Below, in pieces: positions 34,312 through 43,521 of a DNA stretch of 64,000 nt (the stretch's first letter is position 1; each line of letters starts with the position of its first letter). The DNA lies in the NCBI RefSeq assembly GCF_030913655.1, contig NZ_CP133189.1, positions 1,550,001 through 1,614,000 of the forward strand, read 5' to 3'. The translations under genes and the position numbers were made by a program. This DNA is from Clostridium sp. MB40-C1. Lineage in GTDB: Bacteria; Bacillota; Clostridia; Clostridiales; Clostridiaceae. A model generated the notes under the pieces. The model did not search any database. It was not told the origin of the DNA and saw only the letters and a program-made list of their open reading frames with translations.

Positions 34312-35505
34312 TTATCTCTCAACAATTTCTTTAGTTTCTCTTGCTATCATTAATTCTTCGTTTGTAGGTACAACAACTACTTTAACTTTAGAATCATCAG
34401 CACTTATTACTCTTTCTTCGCCTCTTATATTGTTTCTTTCTTTATCTATTTTAGCTCCTATAAATCCTAATTCATTAACTATTTCTTCTCTAGTACCAAT
34501 TCCATTTTCACCTAATCCTGCTGTGAATACAATGCAATCTACTCCACCCATTACAGCAGTATAAGAACCTATGTATTGAATTACTTTATATTTGAATATT
34601 TCTAAAGCTAATTGAGCTCTTTTGTTTCCTTTTGCAGCAGCATCTTCTATATCTCTAAAGTCACTACTTACTCCTGAAACACCTAAAACTCCTGATTTTT
34701 TATTCATTATATCATTAACTTCTGATTCTGATAAATTTAATTCCTTGATTAAGAATGTAACTATAGCAGGATCTATATCTCCACATCTAGTTCCCATAGT
34801 TAATCCAGCAAGAGGAGTAAATCCCATGCTTGTGTCAACACATTTTCCGCCTTTAATAGCTGCTAAACTTGCTCCATTTCCTAAGTGGCAAGTAATTATT
34901 CTTAAATCTTCAATATTCTTTCCTAGCATTTCAGCTGCAGCTGCAGATACAAATCTATGAGATGTTCCGTGGAATCCGTATCTTCTTATTGCATGATTTT
35001 CATATAACTCATATGGAAGAGAGTATAAGTAAGCTTTTTCTGGCATTGTTTGATGGAAAGCAGTATCAAACACACTTACCATAGGAGTTTTTGGCATTAA
35101 TTCTTTGCATGCATTAATACCTATCATGTTAGGTGGGTTATGAAGTGGTGCTAACTTAGCACATTCTTCTAATTCTTTCATAACTACATCATCTATTAAA
35201 ACAGAAGTAGCATATTTTTCTCCACCATGAGCTACTCTATGACCAACAGCAGAAATTTCAGACATATCTTTTATAACGCCTTCTTTTTCATCAACTAAAG
35301 CTCCTAAAACAAGTTCAATAGCCTTTCTATGATCACTCATTGGCTCTTCTATAACATATTTTCTTCCATTAGCTTTTTGTGTTAAAATTGAACCTTCTAT
35401 TCCTATTCTTTCAACTAACCCTTTAGCTAAAACACTTTCATCTGTCATGTCGATAAGTTGGTATTTTAAAGATGAACTCCCACAGTTTATTACTAATATT
35501 TTCAT
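34312..35505 (-). CDS. ackA: Acetate kinase
   Basis: Makes ATP and acetate from acetyl phosphate, a main energy step in fermenting clostridia. 397 aa: [17 protein letters not shown] at the start (phosphate-binding NxGSSSxK), [29 protein letters not shown] and [17 protein letters not shown] precedes ATG 35505. It follows pta by 50 nt as in most clostridia. Confidence 0.97.
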   Translation of the reverse strand: MKILVINCGSSSLKYQLIDMTDESVLAKGLVERIGIEGSILTQKANGRKYVIEEPMSDHRKAIELVLGALVDEKEGVIKDMSEISAVGHRVAHGGEKYATSVLIDDVVMKELEECAKLAPLHNPPNMIGINACKELMPKTPMVSVFDTAFHQTMPEKAYLYSLPYELYENHAIRRYGFHGTSHRFVSAAAAEMLGKNIEDLRIITCHLGNGASLAAIKGGKCVDTSMGFTPLAGLTMGTRCGDIDPAIVTFLIKELNLSESEVNDIMNKKSGVLGVSGVSSDFRDIEDAAAKGNKRAQLALEIFKYKVIQYIGSYTAVMGGVDCIVFTAGLGENGIGTREEIVNELGFIGAKIDKERNNIRGEERVISADDSKVKVVVVPTNEELMIARETKEIVER

Positions 35506-35555
35506 GAGTTATCCTCCTAAATTAAATTTATTTTAGTTTTCAACAATTATAATCT

Positions 35556-36560
35556 TTATATTCCCCTTTGAGCTTGAACTGCAGTTATAGCTACAACATT
35601 TACTATATCAGTAGAACTACATCCTCTTGATAAGTCATTTATAGGTTTAGCAAATCCTTGAGATATAGGTCCTATAGCTTCAGCTTTAGCAAATCTTTGT
35701 ACTAATTTATATCCTATATTACCTGTTTGTAAGTCTGGGAAAACTAATACATTTGCATTTCCTGCAACAGTACTATTAGGTGCTTTTAATTTAGCAACAG
35801 TTGGATCTATAGCAGCATCTAATTGCATTTCACCATCGATTTTTAGGTCTGGTCTGAATTTCTTAGCTATTTCTGTAGCTTTTCTAACCTTTTGAACAAG
35901 TTCGTGATCAGCACTACCCATAGTTGAGAATGATAACATTGCAACTTTTGCATCTATTCCACATAATTTTTTAGCACTTTCACCTGTTGTTACAGCAATT
36001 GAAGCTAATTGTTCAGCTGTAGGGCAAGGATTAACTGCACAGTCAGCAAAAACTAATGTTCCATCTTCACCATATTCACAATCTGGAACTTGCATTACAA
36101 AGAACCCAGAAACCATTGATGCTCCTGGAGCTGTTTTTACTATTTGTAAACCTGGTCTAAATAAATCTCCTGTTGTATGTATTGCTCCTGAAACCAATCC
36201 ATCAACTTCTTCTCTTTGAAGCATTATTGTACCAAAGTAAAGAGGATCTCTTACTACCTTTAAAGCTTTTTCAAAAGTCATACCTTTATTTTTTCTTATT
36301 CTATACAATTCATCAGCATAAACTTCAAGTTTATCAGAAGTTTCAGGATTAATTATTTCTACCCCTGTAATATCTGATCCTAATTGTTTTGCTTTACTCT
36401 TTATAACAGCTTCATCACCAAGTAAAACTAACTTAGCTAATGAATTTTTCAAAATTTCTCCTGAAGCAATAAGAGTTCTTTCTTCTTCACCCTCTGGAAG
36501 AACTATTGTTTTTAAATCTGATTTAGCTATTTCCCAAATTTTTTCCATAAATGCCATGTT
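35556..36560 (-). CDS. pta: Phosphate acetyltransferase
   Basis: Converts acetyl-CoA and phosphate to acetyl phosphate for AckA. 334 aa, the short single-domain type, with IVLPEGEEERTLIASGEI, GLVSGAIHTTGD and the C-terminal GPISQGFAKPINDLSRGC. SD AAAGGAGA precedes ATG 36560; the longer frame to 36575 starts inside that SD. It is divergent from tmcAL across a promoter-rich AT gap. Confidence 0.96.
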   Translation of the reverse strand, partial: NMAFMEKIWEIAKSDLKTIVLPEGEEERTLIASGEILKNSLAKLVLLGDEAVIKSKAKQLGSDITGVEIINPETSDKLEVYADELYRIRKNKGMTFEKALKVVRDPLYFGTIMLQREEVDGLVSGAIHTTGDLFRPGLQIVKTAPGASMVSGFFVMQVPDCEYGEDGTLVFADCAVNPCPTAEQLASIAVTTGESAKKLCGIDAKVAMLSFSTMGSADHELVQKVRKATEIAKKFRPDLKIDGEMQLDAAIDPTVAKLKAPNSTVAGNANVLVFPDLQTGNIGYKLVQRFAKAEAIGPISQGFAKPINDLSRGCSSTDIVNVVAITAVQAQRGI

Positions 36561-36792
36561 AATTTCTCCTTTCAATTTATCCTACAATAATATATATTAT
36601 ACTGTATAACACATTACATATTATACTATACACCTTTTCTTAGGTGTTTTTCAACAACAAAAATAAGATTTTTTAACTGTATTATAAAATTTTTTTTTCT
36701 GTATTATACTTATATTGTATATTTTTCGTCTTGTTTTCATATACTATTTTATTGTATTCAAAATTTATCTATTTCTGTTAGGTGGTGCTTAT

Positions 36793-37995
36793 ATGAATAT
36801 TACTGCTATAATCGCTGAATATAACCCTTTACACAAAGGTCATATTTATCATATAAATGAAAGTAAAAAAATAACTAATTGCGATGGGATTTTATGTATA
36901 ATGAGTGGAAATTTTGTTCAAAGGGGTGTACCCGCTATAGTAGACAAATGGAGTAGAACAGAAATGGCACTAAAAAGTGGAGTGGATTTAGTAATAGAAC
37001 TTCCAGTAATTTATAGTTTATCCTCTGCTGAATTTTTTGCACAAGGTGCCATTAGTATTCTAAATAGTTTAGGAATTGTAAAAAATCTATGCTTTGGAAG
37101 TGAAAGTGGAGATGTATATATTTTAAAAAGAATAGCACATATATTATCTGAGGAACCTTTAGAATTTAAACTTAAGTTAAAAGAATTTTTAAATAAAGGC
37201 TTATCTTTTCCTATTGCAAGAAGTAAGGCTCTCAATTCTTTTTTTGAAAATACATCTTTAATATCAAAAGTATTATCCTCATCAAATAATATTTTAGGTA
37301 TAGAATATTGTAAAAGTTTATTAAAATTAAAAAGTTCAATTGTTCCATACACTATACAAAGACAAGGATCTGACTATAATAGTCTCTCATTAAAGCACAA
37401 TTTTTCTAGCGCAACAGCTATAAGAAAAGCTTTAAAAGAAACTAATTCTGTTTATTCCATAGAAGATAAAATTCCTTCTTATTCATCTGAGATACTTAAA
37501 AATCTTATAAATAAAGATTCTTTAAGCTTTGATGAAGAAATCTTTAATTTCCTTAAATTTAAAGTTTTCACATGTCCTTATAATATAGAAAATTTACCTG
37601 ATGTATCGGAAGGACTACATAATAAAATCATAAAATCTATTTATAAATCAAACTCATATAAAGAACTCATAAGTAATATAAAAAGTAAAAGATATACAGA
37701 AACCAGGATAAATAGGATATTATGCCAATATTTTATAGGTTTTGAAAACTATAATACTGAAACTTTAAGAAAATCTTATGGAACTTATGCAAGAGTATTA
37801 GGTTTCAACGAAAAAGGAAAGCAAATATTAAAAATGTTAAAAACGTCATCCTCTATACCTATATATACTAAGCTGCCTAAAATCTTAAATCCATACTTAT
37901 CACTAGATATTCAGGCAACTAAAGCTTATAGCTTGATAAACAATAATATTTCACCTTTTTCGGACTACTTATTAAATCCAGTAATGTTATTTTGA
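36793..37995 (+). CDS. tmcAL: tRNA(Met) cytidine acetate ligase (TmcAL/YlbM)
   Basis: Uses acetate and ATP to acetylate C34 of elongator tRNA-Met, improving decoding accuracy. 400 aa with a nucleotidyltransferase start AEYNPLHKGHIYHI (HxGH-like) and IMSGNFVQRG, then SSATAIRKAL. The start at ATG 36793 has SD AGGTGGTG; the longer frame from 36715 would encode an implausible hydrophobic leader. It stands beside pta-ackA, acetate producers, which may be functional or merely conserved order. In Bacillus ylbM lies in the same ylb cluster. Confidence 0.92.
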   Translation: MNITAIIAEYNPLHKGHIYHINESKKITNCDGILCIMSGNFVQRGVPAIVDKWSRTEMALKSGVDLVIELPVIYSLSSAEFFAQGAISILNSLGIVKNLCFGSESGDVYILKRIAHILSEEPLEFKLKLKEFLNKGLSFPIARSKALNSFFENTSLISKVLSSSNNILGIEYCKSLLKLKSSIVPYTIQRQGSDYNSLSLKHNFSSATAIRKALKETNSVYSIEDKIPSYSSEILKNLINKDSLSFDEEIFNFLKFKVFTCPYNIENLPDVSEGLHNKIIKSIYKSNSYKELISNIKSKRYTETRINRILCQYFIGFENYNTETLRKSYGTYARVLGFNEKGKQILKMLKTSSSIPIYTKLPKILNPYLSLDIQATKAYSLINNNISPFSDYLLNPVMLF

Positions 37996-38118
37996 TTTAC
38001 TGGTAATATTATTTGTCCCTCTTAAAATATATTTATTATAAGCCATGGTTTTAAATTTTTTATTGAATATAAATTTCAAGACCATTTGCTATAAAAATAT
38101 ATTTTAAGGGGATTTTTT

Positions 38119-39315
38119 ATGAAATTTATAATTTTTATATTAATTATAATAATATCTTTGTTAACTTTTATATTATTTAAATTATTAATAAATAAGGTGA
38201 AAAAAAGCATAGTTTTTACTGTTATCTGTACTATTATAATTTCTCATATAATTTTCAACCCTGACGTTTGCCTTAATTCTGCATTAATAGGTTTAAAATT
38301 ATTTGTAACCTCAGTATTTGTATACTTATTTCCTTTTCTTGTATTAATTAACATAATGATATCTTTTAACGGGGTAAATATCTACTCAAAACTTTTAGGG
38401 AATTTATTATGTAAACCTTTAAAGCTTCCTAAAAACTGCTCTATTGTTTTAATTGTAAGTATGCTATGTGGCTACCCTTTAGGAGCAAAATATGCTTGTG
38501 ATTTATATAAGGATAAGTTTATAGATTTTCAAACCTGTGAACGTCTTTTAAGCATAGCTTCTAATCCGAGCCCTTTATTTATAATAGGTTCTGTAGGAAA
38601 CTCCATGCTACATAATAACTATATAGGTTTTATTTTATTACTATCCTGTTATCTATCTTGCTTTATTGTAGGACTAATTATACCACCCAAAATCCATCCT
38701 AAATTTAATAAATATAGAGATTTAAATAATAATTTTTCCGAAAGAAATCTTGGAGATGTTCTAAAAGAAAGTATCGATAATGCACTAAAAACTTCTGTAT
38801 CCATTGGAGGGTTTATTGTATTTTTTTCAGTTATTTCTTCAATAATAAAAAACAATATCTTATTTGATATTGTTTTAGGAAATTTGTCTATATATTTAGA
38901 TTTACCTTCAAATTTATTGAAAAATTTAATACTAGGATTTCTAGAAATGACAAATGGATGTAATTTAATATCCTTGAATAATATAAATATAGTATATAAA
39001 ATTATATTTATAAGCTTCTTTTTAGGATTTAGTGGGTTATCTATAATAAGCCAAGTATACTCAATTATATTTAAATATAATTTTTCTATAAAAAAATATA
39101 TAAATATTAAATTTGTTCAAGGAATATTATGTAGTATACTATCATTAATTCTTTATAAAATAAATATACCTCATATAACAAATTCAGTATTTAAAGTTAA
39201 TATTACAAATACTTATTCTCTTACATCAAATGGTGTATGTATTATTTCTCTTATAATTCTAATAACGCCATTTGTACTTGCAAAATTAAATAAGCTATTT
39301 AATAGTATTCCTTAA
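38119..39315 (+). CDS. ylbJ: Sporulation integral membrane protein YlbJ
   Basis: A 398-aa polytopic membrane protein of the YlbJ/nucleoside-recognition (Gate) family, SigE-controlled in Bacillus and needed for dipicolinate-rich, heat-resistant spores. About nine to ten hydrophobic segments and a loop CGYPLGAKYACDLYKDKFI that is typical of the family. SD AAGGGGA precedes ATG 38119. Its last codons overlap the convergent coiled-coil gene (39295) by 21 bp. A SigE promoter was not identified with confidence. Confidence 0.88.
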   Translation: MKFIIFILIIIISLLTFILFKLLINKVKKSIVFTVICTIIISHIIFNPDVCLNSALIGLKLFVTSVFVYLFPFLVLINIMISFNGVNIYSKLLGNLLCKPLKLPKNCSIVLIVSMLCGYPLGAKYACDLYKDKFIDFQTCERLLSIASNPSPLFIIGSVGNSMLHNNYIGFILLLSCYLSCFIVGLIIPPKIHPKFNKYRDLNNNFSERNLGDVLKESIDNALKTSVSIGGFIVFFSVISSIIKNNILFDIVLGNLSIYLDLPSNLLKNLILGFLEMTNGCNLISLNNINIVYKIIFISFFLGFSGLSIISQVYSIIFKYNFSIKKYINIKFVQGILCSILSLILYKINIPHITNSVFKVNITNTYSLTSNGVCIISLIILITPFVLAKLNKLFNSIP

Positions 39316-39822
39316 TTCCTCAATATTTTGTTTAATAATATTGCTTGTTCCATTAATACTTTCTTCAATGGATTTTAGATGCTCCTCTGTTTTATTTTTA
39401 ACATCTAAAATCATTTTATTACCTAAATCAGATATTTCTTTTTCTACACCACATAAAATTTCATCTGCATATTCTCTTGCTCCAACCCTAATTACTTTTG
39501 CGTCCCTTTTAGCTGAAGTTACAATTTCTTCAGCTTTTACTTTTGCTTCTCTTGTAATATCGTGATTTTCTATTTGTTTTTTTAGCATTACATAACTCTC
39601 TTTTTTTATCTCATCTGCTTGTTTATGGGCGTCTCTTAAAATTCTTTCTTTTTCATCACATATCCATTGAGCCTTCTTAAATTCATCTGGAAGATAGTTT
39701 ATTATTTGTTCTATTACATCTATTAATTCTTTTTTCTTTACCATAGTTTTACCTAAAAGAGGTACCTTATGAGATGTCTCCACTATTTCTTGAAGATATT
39801 CAAGTAATTTCATAACTTCCAT
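39295..39822 (-). CDS. Coiled-coil protein next to coaD, unknown function
   Basis: A 175-aa hydrophilic, highly helical protein resembling V-type ATPase subunit H or ATP-synthase b-subunit coiled coils (DAHKQADEIKKESYVMLKKQ, AKVKAEEIVTSAKRDAKVIR). There is no membrane segment, so it is not a b subunit. Clostridia keep such a gene beside coaD, but I know of no assigned function; DivIVA-like scaffolding is a guess. Starts possible at ATG 39822 or ATG 39813. Its 3' end overlaps ylbJ on the other strand. Confidence 0.7.
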   Translation of the reverse strand: MEVMKLLEYLQEIVETSHKVPLLGKTMVKKKELIDVIEQIINYLPDEFKKAQWICDEKERILRDAHKQADEIKKESYVMLKKQIENHDITREAKVKAEEIVTSAKRDAKVIRVGAREYADEILCGVEKEISDLGNKMILDVKNKTEEHLKSIEESINGTSNIIKQNIEELRNTIK

Positions 39823-39834
39823 CTATCTATCACC

Positions 39835-40320
39835 CTATTTCTTATCAATTTTAAGCATTATATCTGGTATTATTTCATTTGGAACTAAATCATCAATACA
39901 TCCCCCAAACATAACAACTTGCTTAATTGAAGATGAGCTTAAATAAGAATATTTAGCGCTTGTCATAAGAAAAACTGTTTCTATTGTTTCATCTAATTTT
40001 TTATTCATATGAGACATCTGAAGTTCATACTCAAAATCCGAAACCGCTCTTAATCCTTTTATAATTACGTTTGAATTTTTTTCATTCATGTAATCAACTA
40101 AAAGCCCATGAAAACTTTCTACTTTTACATTATTAATATCTTTTGTAACTCTCTTTATTAATTCTACTCTTTCTTCTATATTAAAAAGACCTTTCTTATC
40201 AGGATTTATTAGAACAGCTACAATTACTTCATCAAATATTTCTGAGGCTCTTTTAATTATATCTAAATGTCCTTTAGTAATAGGGTCAAAGCTTCCTGGA
40301 TAAACTGCCGATCTTTTCAT
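39835..40320 (-). CDS. coaD: Phosphopantetheine adenylyltransferase
   Basis: Penultimate step of coenzyme A synthesis, transferring AMP to 4'-phosphopantetheine. 161 aa with [16 protein letters not shown] (the HxGH-type site) at the start and [17 protein letters not shown] near 120-136. It starts 7 nt behind rsmD. The rsmD-coaD pair is conserved in Firmicutes. CoaBC, an earlier step, is at 60593 in the same window. Confidence 0.95.
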   Translation of the reverse strand: MKRSAVYPGSFDPITKGHLDIIKRASEIFDEVIVAVLINPDKKGLFNIEERVELIKRVTKDINNVKVESFHGLLVDYMNEKNSNVIIKGLRAVSDFEYELQMSHMNKKLDETIETVFLMTSAKYSYLSSSSIKQVVMFGGCIDDLVPNEIIPDIMLKIDKK

Positions 40321-40327
40321 TTAATCC

Positions 40328-40885
40328 TTATTCCTCCTCATAAGCATATAAACATACTGTTGTATTGCCGTACTTTCTTTCATTTATAAGAACTATATCT
40401 TTATACCCTTGATATATATTCTCAGAAGAGTCAATCTTTGTAATTATCAGACCATCTTTTTTTAATAATTCTTTTTCAAAAACTATCTCCATAGCTGGTG
40501 GAATCATCTCTTTAGCATAAGGTGGGTCAATAAATATTAAATCAAATACTTTCCCCCTTCTCGATACCTCCCTTAAAGCATCATAAGAATCCATATTTAA
40601 ACATGTACAAAATTGCTCAAATTTTAAACTTTCAACATTCTGTTTTAATCTTTTAAACGTAGTCGGATGTTTGTCAACTAAATAGCATTGTTCAGCTCCT
40701 CTACTAGCAGCTTCTAAACCCAAACTTCCTGTACCTGCAAATACATCTATAACAACAGCATCTAAAGTCCTATTTTGAATTATATTAAAAATATTTTCTT
40801 TAACTCTATCTAATGTAGGTCTAGTTTGCATTCCATCAGGTGGCAATATTGTTCTACCCTTTGCCTTTCCTGCTATTATTCTCAT
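40328..40885 (-). CDS. rsmD: 16S rRNA (guanine966-N2)-methyltransferase RsmD
   Basis: A 185-aa Rossmann methyltransferase acting on 30S subunits. RIIAGKAKGRTI at the start, TRPTLDRVKENIFNII, DVFAGTGSLGLEAASRGA (SAM site) and the catalytic DPPY motif at about residue 117. SD AAGGAGG precedes ATG 40885. A MITE copy lies 27 bp upstream. Confidence 0.94.
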   Translation of the reverse strand: MRIIAGKAKGRTILPPDGMQTRPTLDRVKENIFNIIQNRTLDAVVIDVFAGTGSLGLEAASRGAEQCYLVDKHPTTFKRLKQNVESLKFEQFCTCLNMDSYDALREVSRRGKVFDLIFIDPPYAKEMIPPAMEIVFEKELLKKDGLIITKIDSSENIYQGYKDIVLINERKYGNTTVCLYAYEEE

Positions 40886-40912
40886 ATTTATCCTCCTTTG
40901 TTATAACTTAGA

Positions 40913-41071
40913 GGCATATTCAAATAAATAACTAGTCAGTATGCTAATCTTTTTTTGTAAACTACTTCTTCCTTTAGTTCTACTAATAGAATAACTATTA
41001 GTAGAACTAAAGGCGTTGTATTTCATAAAATATCCGTCACATCTTTTATTTGTTATTTATTTCCATATACC
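40913..41071. mobile_element. MITE copy A, 159 bp
   Basis: Starts GGCATATTCAAATAAATAAC and ends with the near-complement GTTATTTATTTCCATATACC, giving 20-bp inverted ends. The middle has a perfect 17-bp palindrome, TTTAGTTCTACTAATAG / CTATTAGTAGAACTAAA. TTA follows on the right. A second copy in the opposite orientation is at 56699-56855, with conserved interior TAATAGAATAACTATTAG. It has no coding capacity. Confidence 0.75.
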
Positions 41072-41134
41072 TTACTTTACTTAGTTCATATTTTATCACA
41101 TATTATTTCATTATACAAAATCAATTATAACTTA

Positions 41135-41267
41135 GCTTAGATTTCTTGACTTCAGATGGAGTTTTAAACTCCACTTGAAGCCAAGAAAACATTATCCAGG
41201 GTCGTGCCGTGCCATTCTTTACTCTCACTTTAAAGAATGTGGGAGTATTAGAATGGTTAGACATCGG
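41135..41267 (-). mobile_element. IS200/IS605-type solo element, copy 3 (inverted)
   Basis: Minus orientation. The left end CCGATGTCTAACCATTCTAA follows TTTAT (complement of 41268-41272). A left-end hairpin CATTCTTTA / TAAAGAATG and the right-end hairpin pair GGAGTTTAAAACTCC are present. The terminal TTTAT of the right end is degenerate here and the AACGGC block is missing. Confidence 0.65.
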
Positions 41268-41270
41268 ATA

Positions 41271-41303
41271 AATTGTTGAATTTGTATAATTTCAAAACAT
41301 AGC
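41271..41303 (-). repeat. Short hairpin repeat, copy R4 (interrupted)
   Basis: On minus, GCTATGTTTTGAAATTATAC and TTCAACAATTTAT correspond to the left two thirds of R1. The match stops exactly where the IS605-type element begins, so this repeat was its target. Confidence 0.5.
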
Positions 41304-41367
41304 TTTAGGAATACTAAGGGAAGTTTTAAAACAGTGTAAAAAACAACACTACTTTAAAGCAAGCCCT

Positions 41368-43392
41368 TTAATTAAAGCAAATATATTTCGAAGTTTTATC
41401 TAATTTATCTAGTATTTCATTTTTTATATTGGAATCTTCTATTAAGTCACTGTTAATCATATGTTTGGCTTCATTACTAGCTATTCTAAATAGGTTTATA
41501 TCTTCCACTATATTTCCTAGAATAAATTCATTTTCTCCATGCTGATTTAATCCAAATATTTCTCCACTTCCCCTAAGTTTTAAATCTTCTTCTGCAATAT
41601 AGAACCCATCATTACTCTTAGTCATTATCTCCATTCTCTTTTTAGTAACATTATTATTAGCTTCTGCAATTAAGATACAGTAAGATTTTTTATCTCCTCT
41701 TCCAACTCTTCCTCTTAATTGATGCAATTGAGATAGTCCAAACCTTTCTGCATTTTCAATTATCATTAAAGTAGCATTGGGAACATTAACCCCTACTTCT
41801 ATTACTGTAGTAGCTACTAGTACTTGTACATCCCCATTCTTAAATTTTTTCATAATACTTTCTTTATCTTTAGGTGCCATCTTGCCATGAAGAATCTCTA
41901 AATTTACATCGGAAAAAATCCCTTCTTTTAATTCCTCATACAGTTTATCTACAGAAGTTATATCCATATTATCATTTTCTTCTACTAAAGGACATACGAT
42001 ATATACTTGTCTTCCATTATTTATTTCATTTAATGCAAAATTATATACCCTTTTTCTCATATTCTTATCTACATAATAGGTATCTATTTTTTTTCTTCCT
42101 GGTGGAAGCTCATCTATAGAAGATACATCCAAATCTCCATATAAAGTTAAAGCCAAAGTTCTAGGTATAGGCGTTGCACTCATAACTAAAACATCTACAT
42201 TCTTATCCTTATTATATAACTTGCTTCTTTGATTTACACCAAATCTATGTTGCTCATCTGTTACAATCATTCCTAGTTTTTTAAATTTAACATCATCTTC
42301 TAACAAAGCATGAGTTCCAATTATTATATCTATTTCTCCATTTTCCAACTCTTCTTTTATTCTTTTCTTATTTTTTAAAGTAGTACTCCCACAAAGCAAT
42401 TCTATATTAACATAAAACTCTTTCAAAAGTTTTTTTGCTTCTTCATAATGTTGTATAGCAAGTATTTCTGTAGGAGCCATTAATACTGCTTGGTATCCGT
42501 TTTTTACCACATTGAATAAAGCAATAAGAGAAACTACTGTTTTTCCACTTCCTACATCTCCTTGCACAAGCCTATTCATAGAAATATCTTTTTTCGAGTC
42601 AATTAATATTTCTCTTATGACTCTACTTTGTGCATTAGTTAAATTAAATGGTAGCATTTCTTTCAATTCTTTTAATTCTTTCACAATGATAAAAGAGTTT
42701 CCTTGATTATTCCTTAACCTTTTCATCATAAATAATTTTAGTGAATAAGTAAAAAACTCCTGAAATTTCAACCTTTTTTTCGCCATTTCCAAATTTTCTT
42801 TGTTACGAGGGCTATGTATACTTTTTATAGCTTCGTCTAAAGAACACAAATCATATTTTTCTACAATTTTTAAAGGTAAGTTTTCTTTAATTTCTATATT
42901 GTCAAAAATCCATGAATTTGTTTTAATAAAGAAATTATTATTCAAATTATTTTTCAAGAAATACTTAGGAGAAATAACATTTGGATTATTTTTCTCTATA
43001 ATCTTTGGATTTAATAGTATCTTTTTGCCTCTTTGTATTTCTAATTTTCCTTGTAAATTATAGTATTCTCCTATTTTAAAACTCTTTTTTATATAAGGCT
43101 GATTAAACCATTTAGCATCAAAACTTGTTCTTCCATCACTAAATACTATGGTACTAATAATCATATTTTTTCTTACATAAACGTCTCTTTTTATCAATTT
43201 AACTCTTGCTTTTATAGTTATTTTTTTAGATTCTTTTATTTCACCAATCTGGCTACAATATTCGTTATATTCATAGTCTCTTGGAAAATATAATAAAAAA
43301 TCTAGTATATTAAATATACCACATTGATTTAATACGCTTTTTGTTTTAGGTCCAATACCCTTTAAAGTACTTATATCGTCATAAATATTCAC
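41368..43392 (-). CDS. recG: ATP-dependent DNA helicase RecG
   Basis: Branch-migration helicase that remodels stalled forks and Holliday junctions. About 674 aa: wedge domain with the OB fold, helicase motifs Ia/I with VQGDVGSGKTVV near residue 280, motif II DEQHRFG, motif III MSATPIPRTLA and the C-terminal RGRVGRG. The GTG at 43392 is best placed behind SD GAGGG; the ATG two codons earlier is too close to it. Confidence 0.95.
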   Translation of the reverse strand: MNIYDDISTLKGIGPKTKSVLNQCGIFNILDFLLYFPRDYEYNEYCSQIGEIKESKKITIKARVKLIKRDVYVRKNMIISTIVFSDGRTSFDAKWFNQPYIKKSFKIGEYYNLQGKLEIQRGKKILLNPKIIEKNNPNVISPKYFLKNNLNNNFFIKTNSWIFDNIEIKENLPLKIVEKYDLCSLDEAIKSIHSPRNKENLEMAKKRLKFQEFFTYSLKLFMMKRLRNNQGNSFIIVKELKELKEMLPFNLTNAQSRVIREILIDSKKDISMNRLVQGDVGSGKTVVSLIALFNVVKNGYQAVLMAPTEILAIQHYEEAKKLLKEFYVNIELLCGSTTLKNKKRIKEELENGEIDIIIGTHALLEDDVKFKKLGMIVTDEQHRFGVNQRSKLYNKDKNVDVLVMSATPIPRTLALTLYGDLDVSSIDELPPGRKKIDTYYVDKNMRKRVYNFALNEINNGRQVYIVCPLVEENDNMDITSVDKLYEELKEGIFSDVNLEILHGKMAPKDKESIMKKFKNGDVQVLVATTVIEVGVNVPNATLMIIENAERFGLSQLHQLRGRVGRGDKKSYCILIAEANNNVTKKRMEIMTKSNDGFYIAEEDLKLRGSGEIFGLNQHGENEFILGNIVEDINLFRIASNEAKHMINSDLIEDSNIKNEILDKLDKTSKYICFN

Positions 43393-43521
43393 AATCATCC
43401 CTCACTAATTACTTAAACTTTTTTTAAATAGCTAGCTATAGCACAAACTCATTTATCATATTCTGTCGCTCCTTGATTCTAATCACTTTTATTTCATGCA
43501 TTTTATATTGTTGCATATTGT

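Larger units (their letters stand above)
40886..41367. other. Repeat-filled intergenic region between rsmD and recG
   Basis: No gene. From left to right it contains MITE copy A (40913-41071), about 60 bp of plain AT-rich DNA, the IS605-type solo element copy 3 (41135-41267, inverted) and short hairpin repeat R4 (41271-41303), which the solo element appears to have entered. Confidence 0.7.
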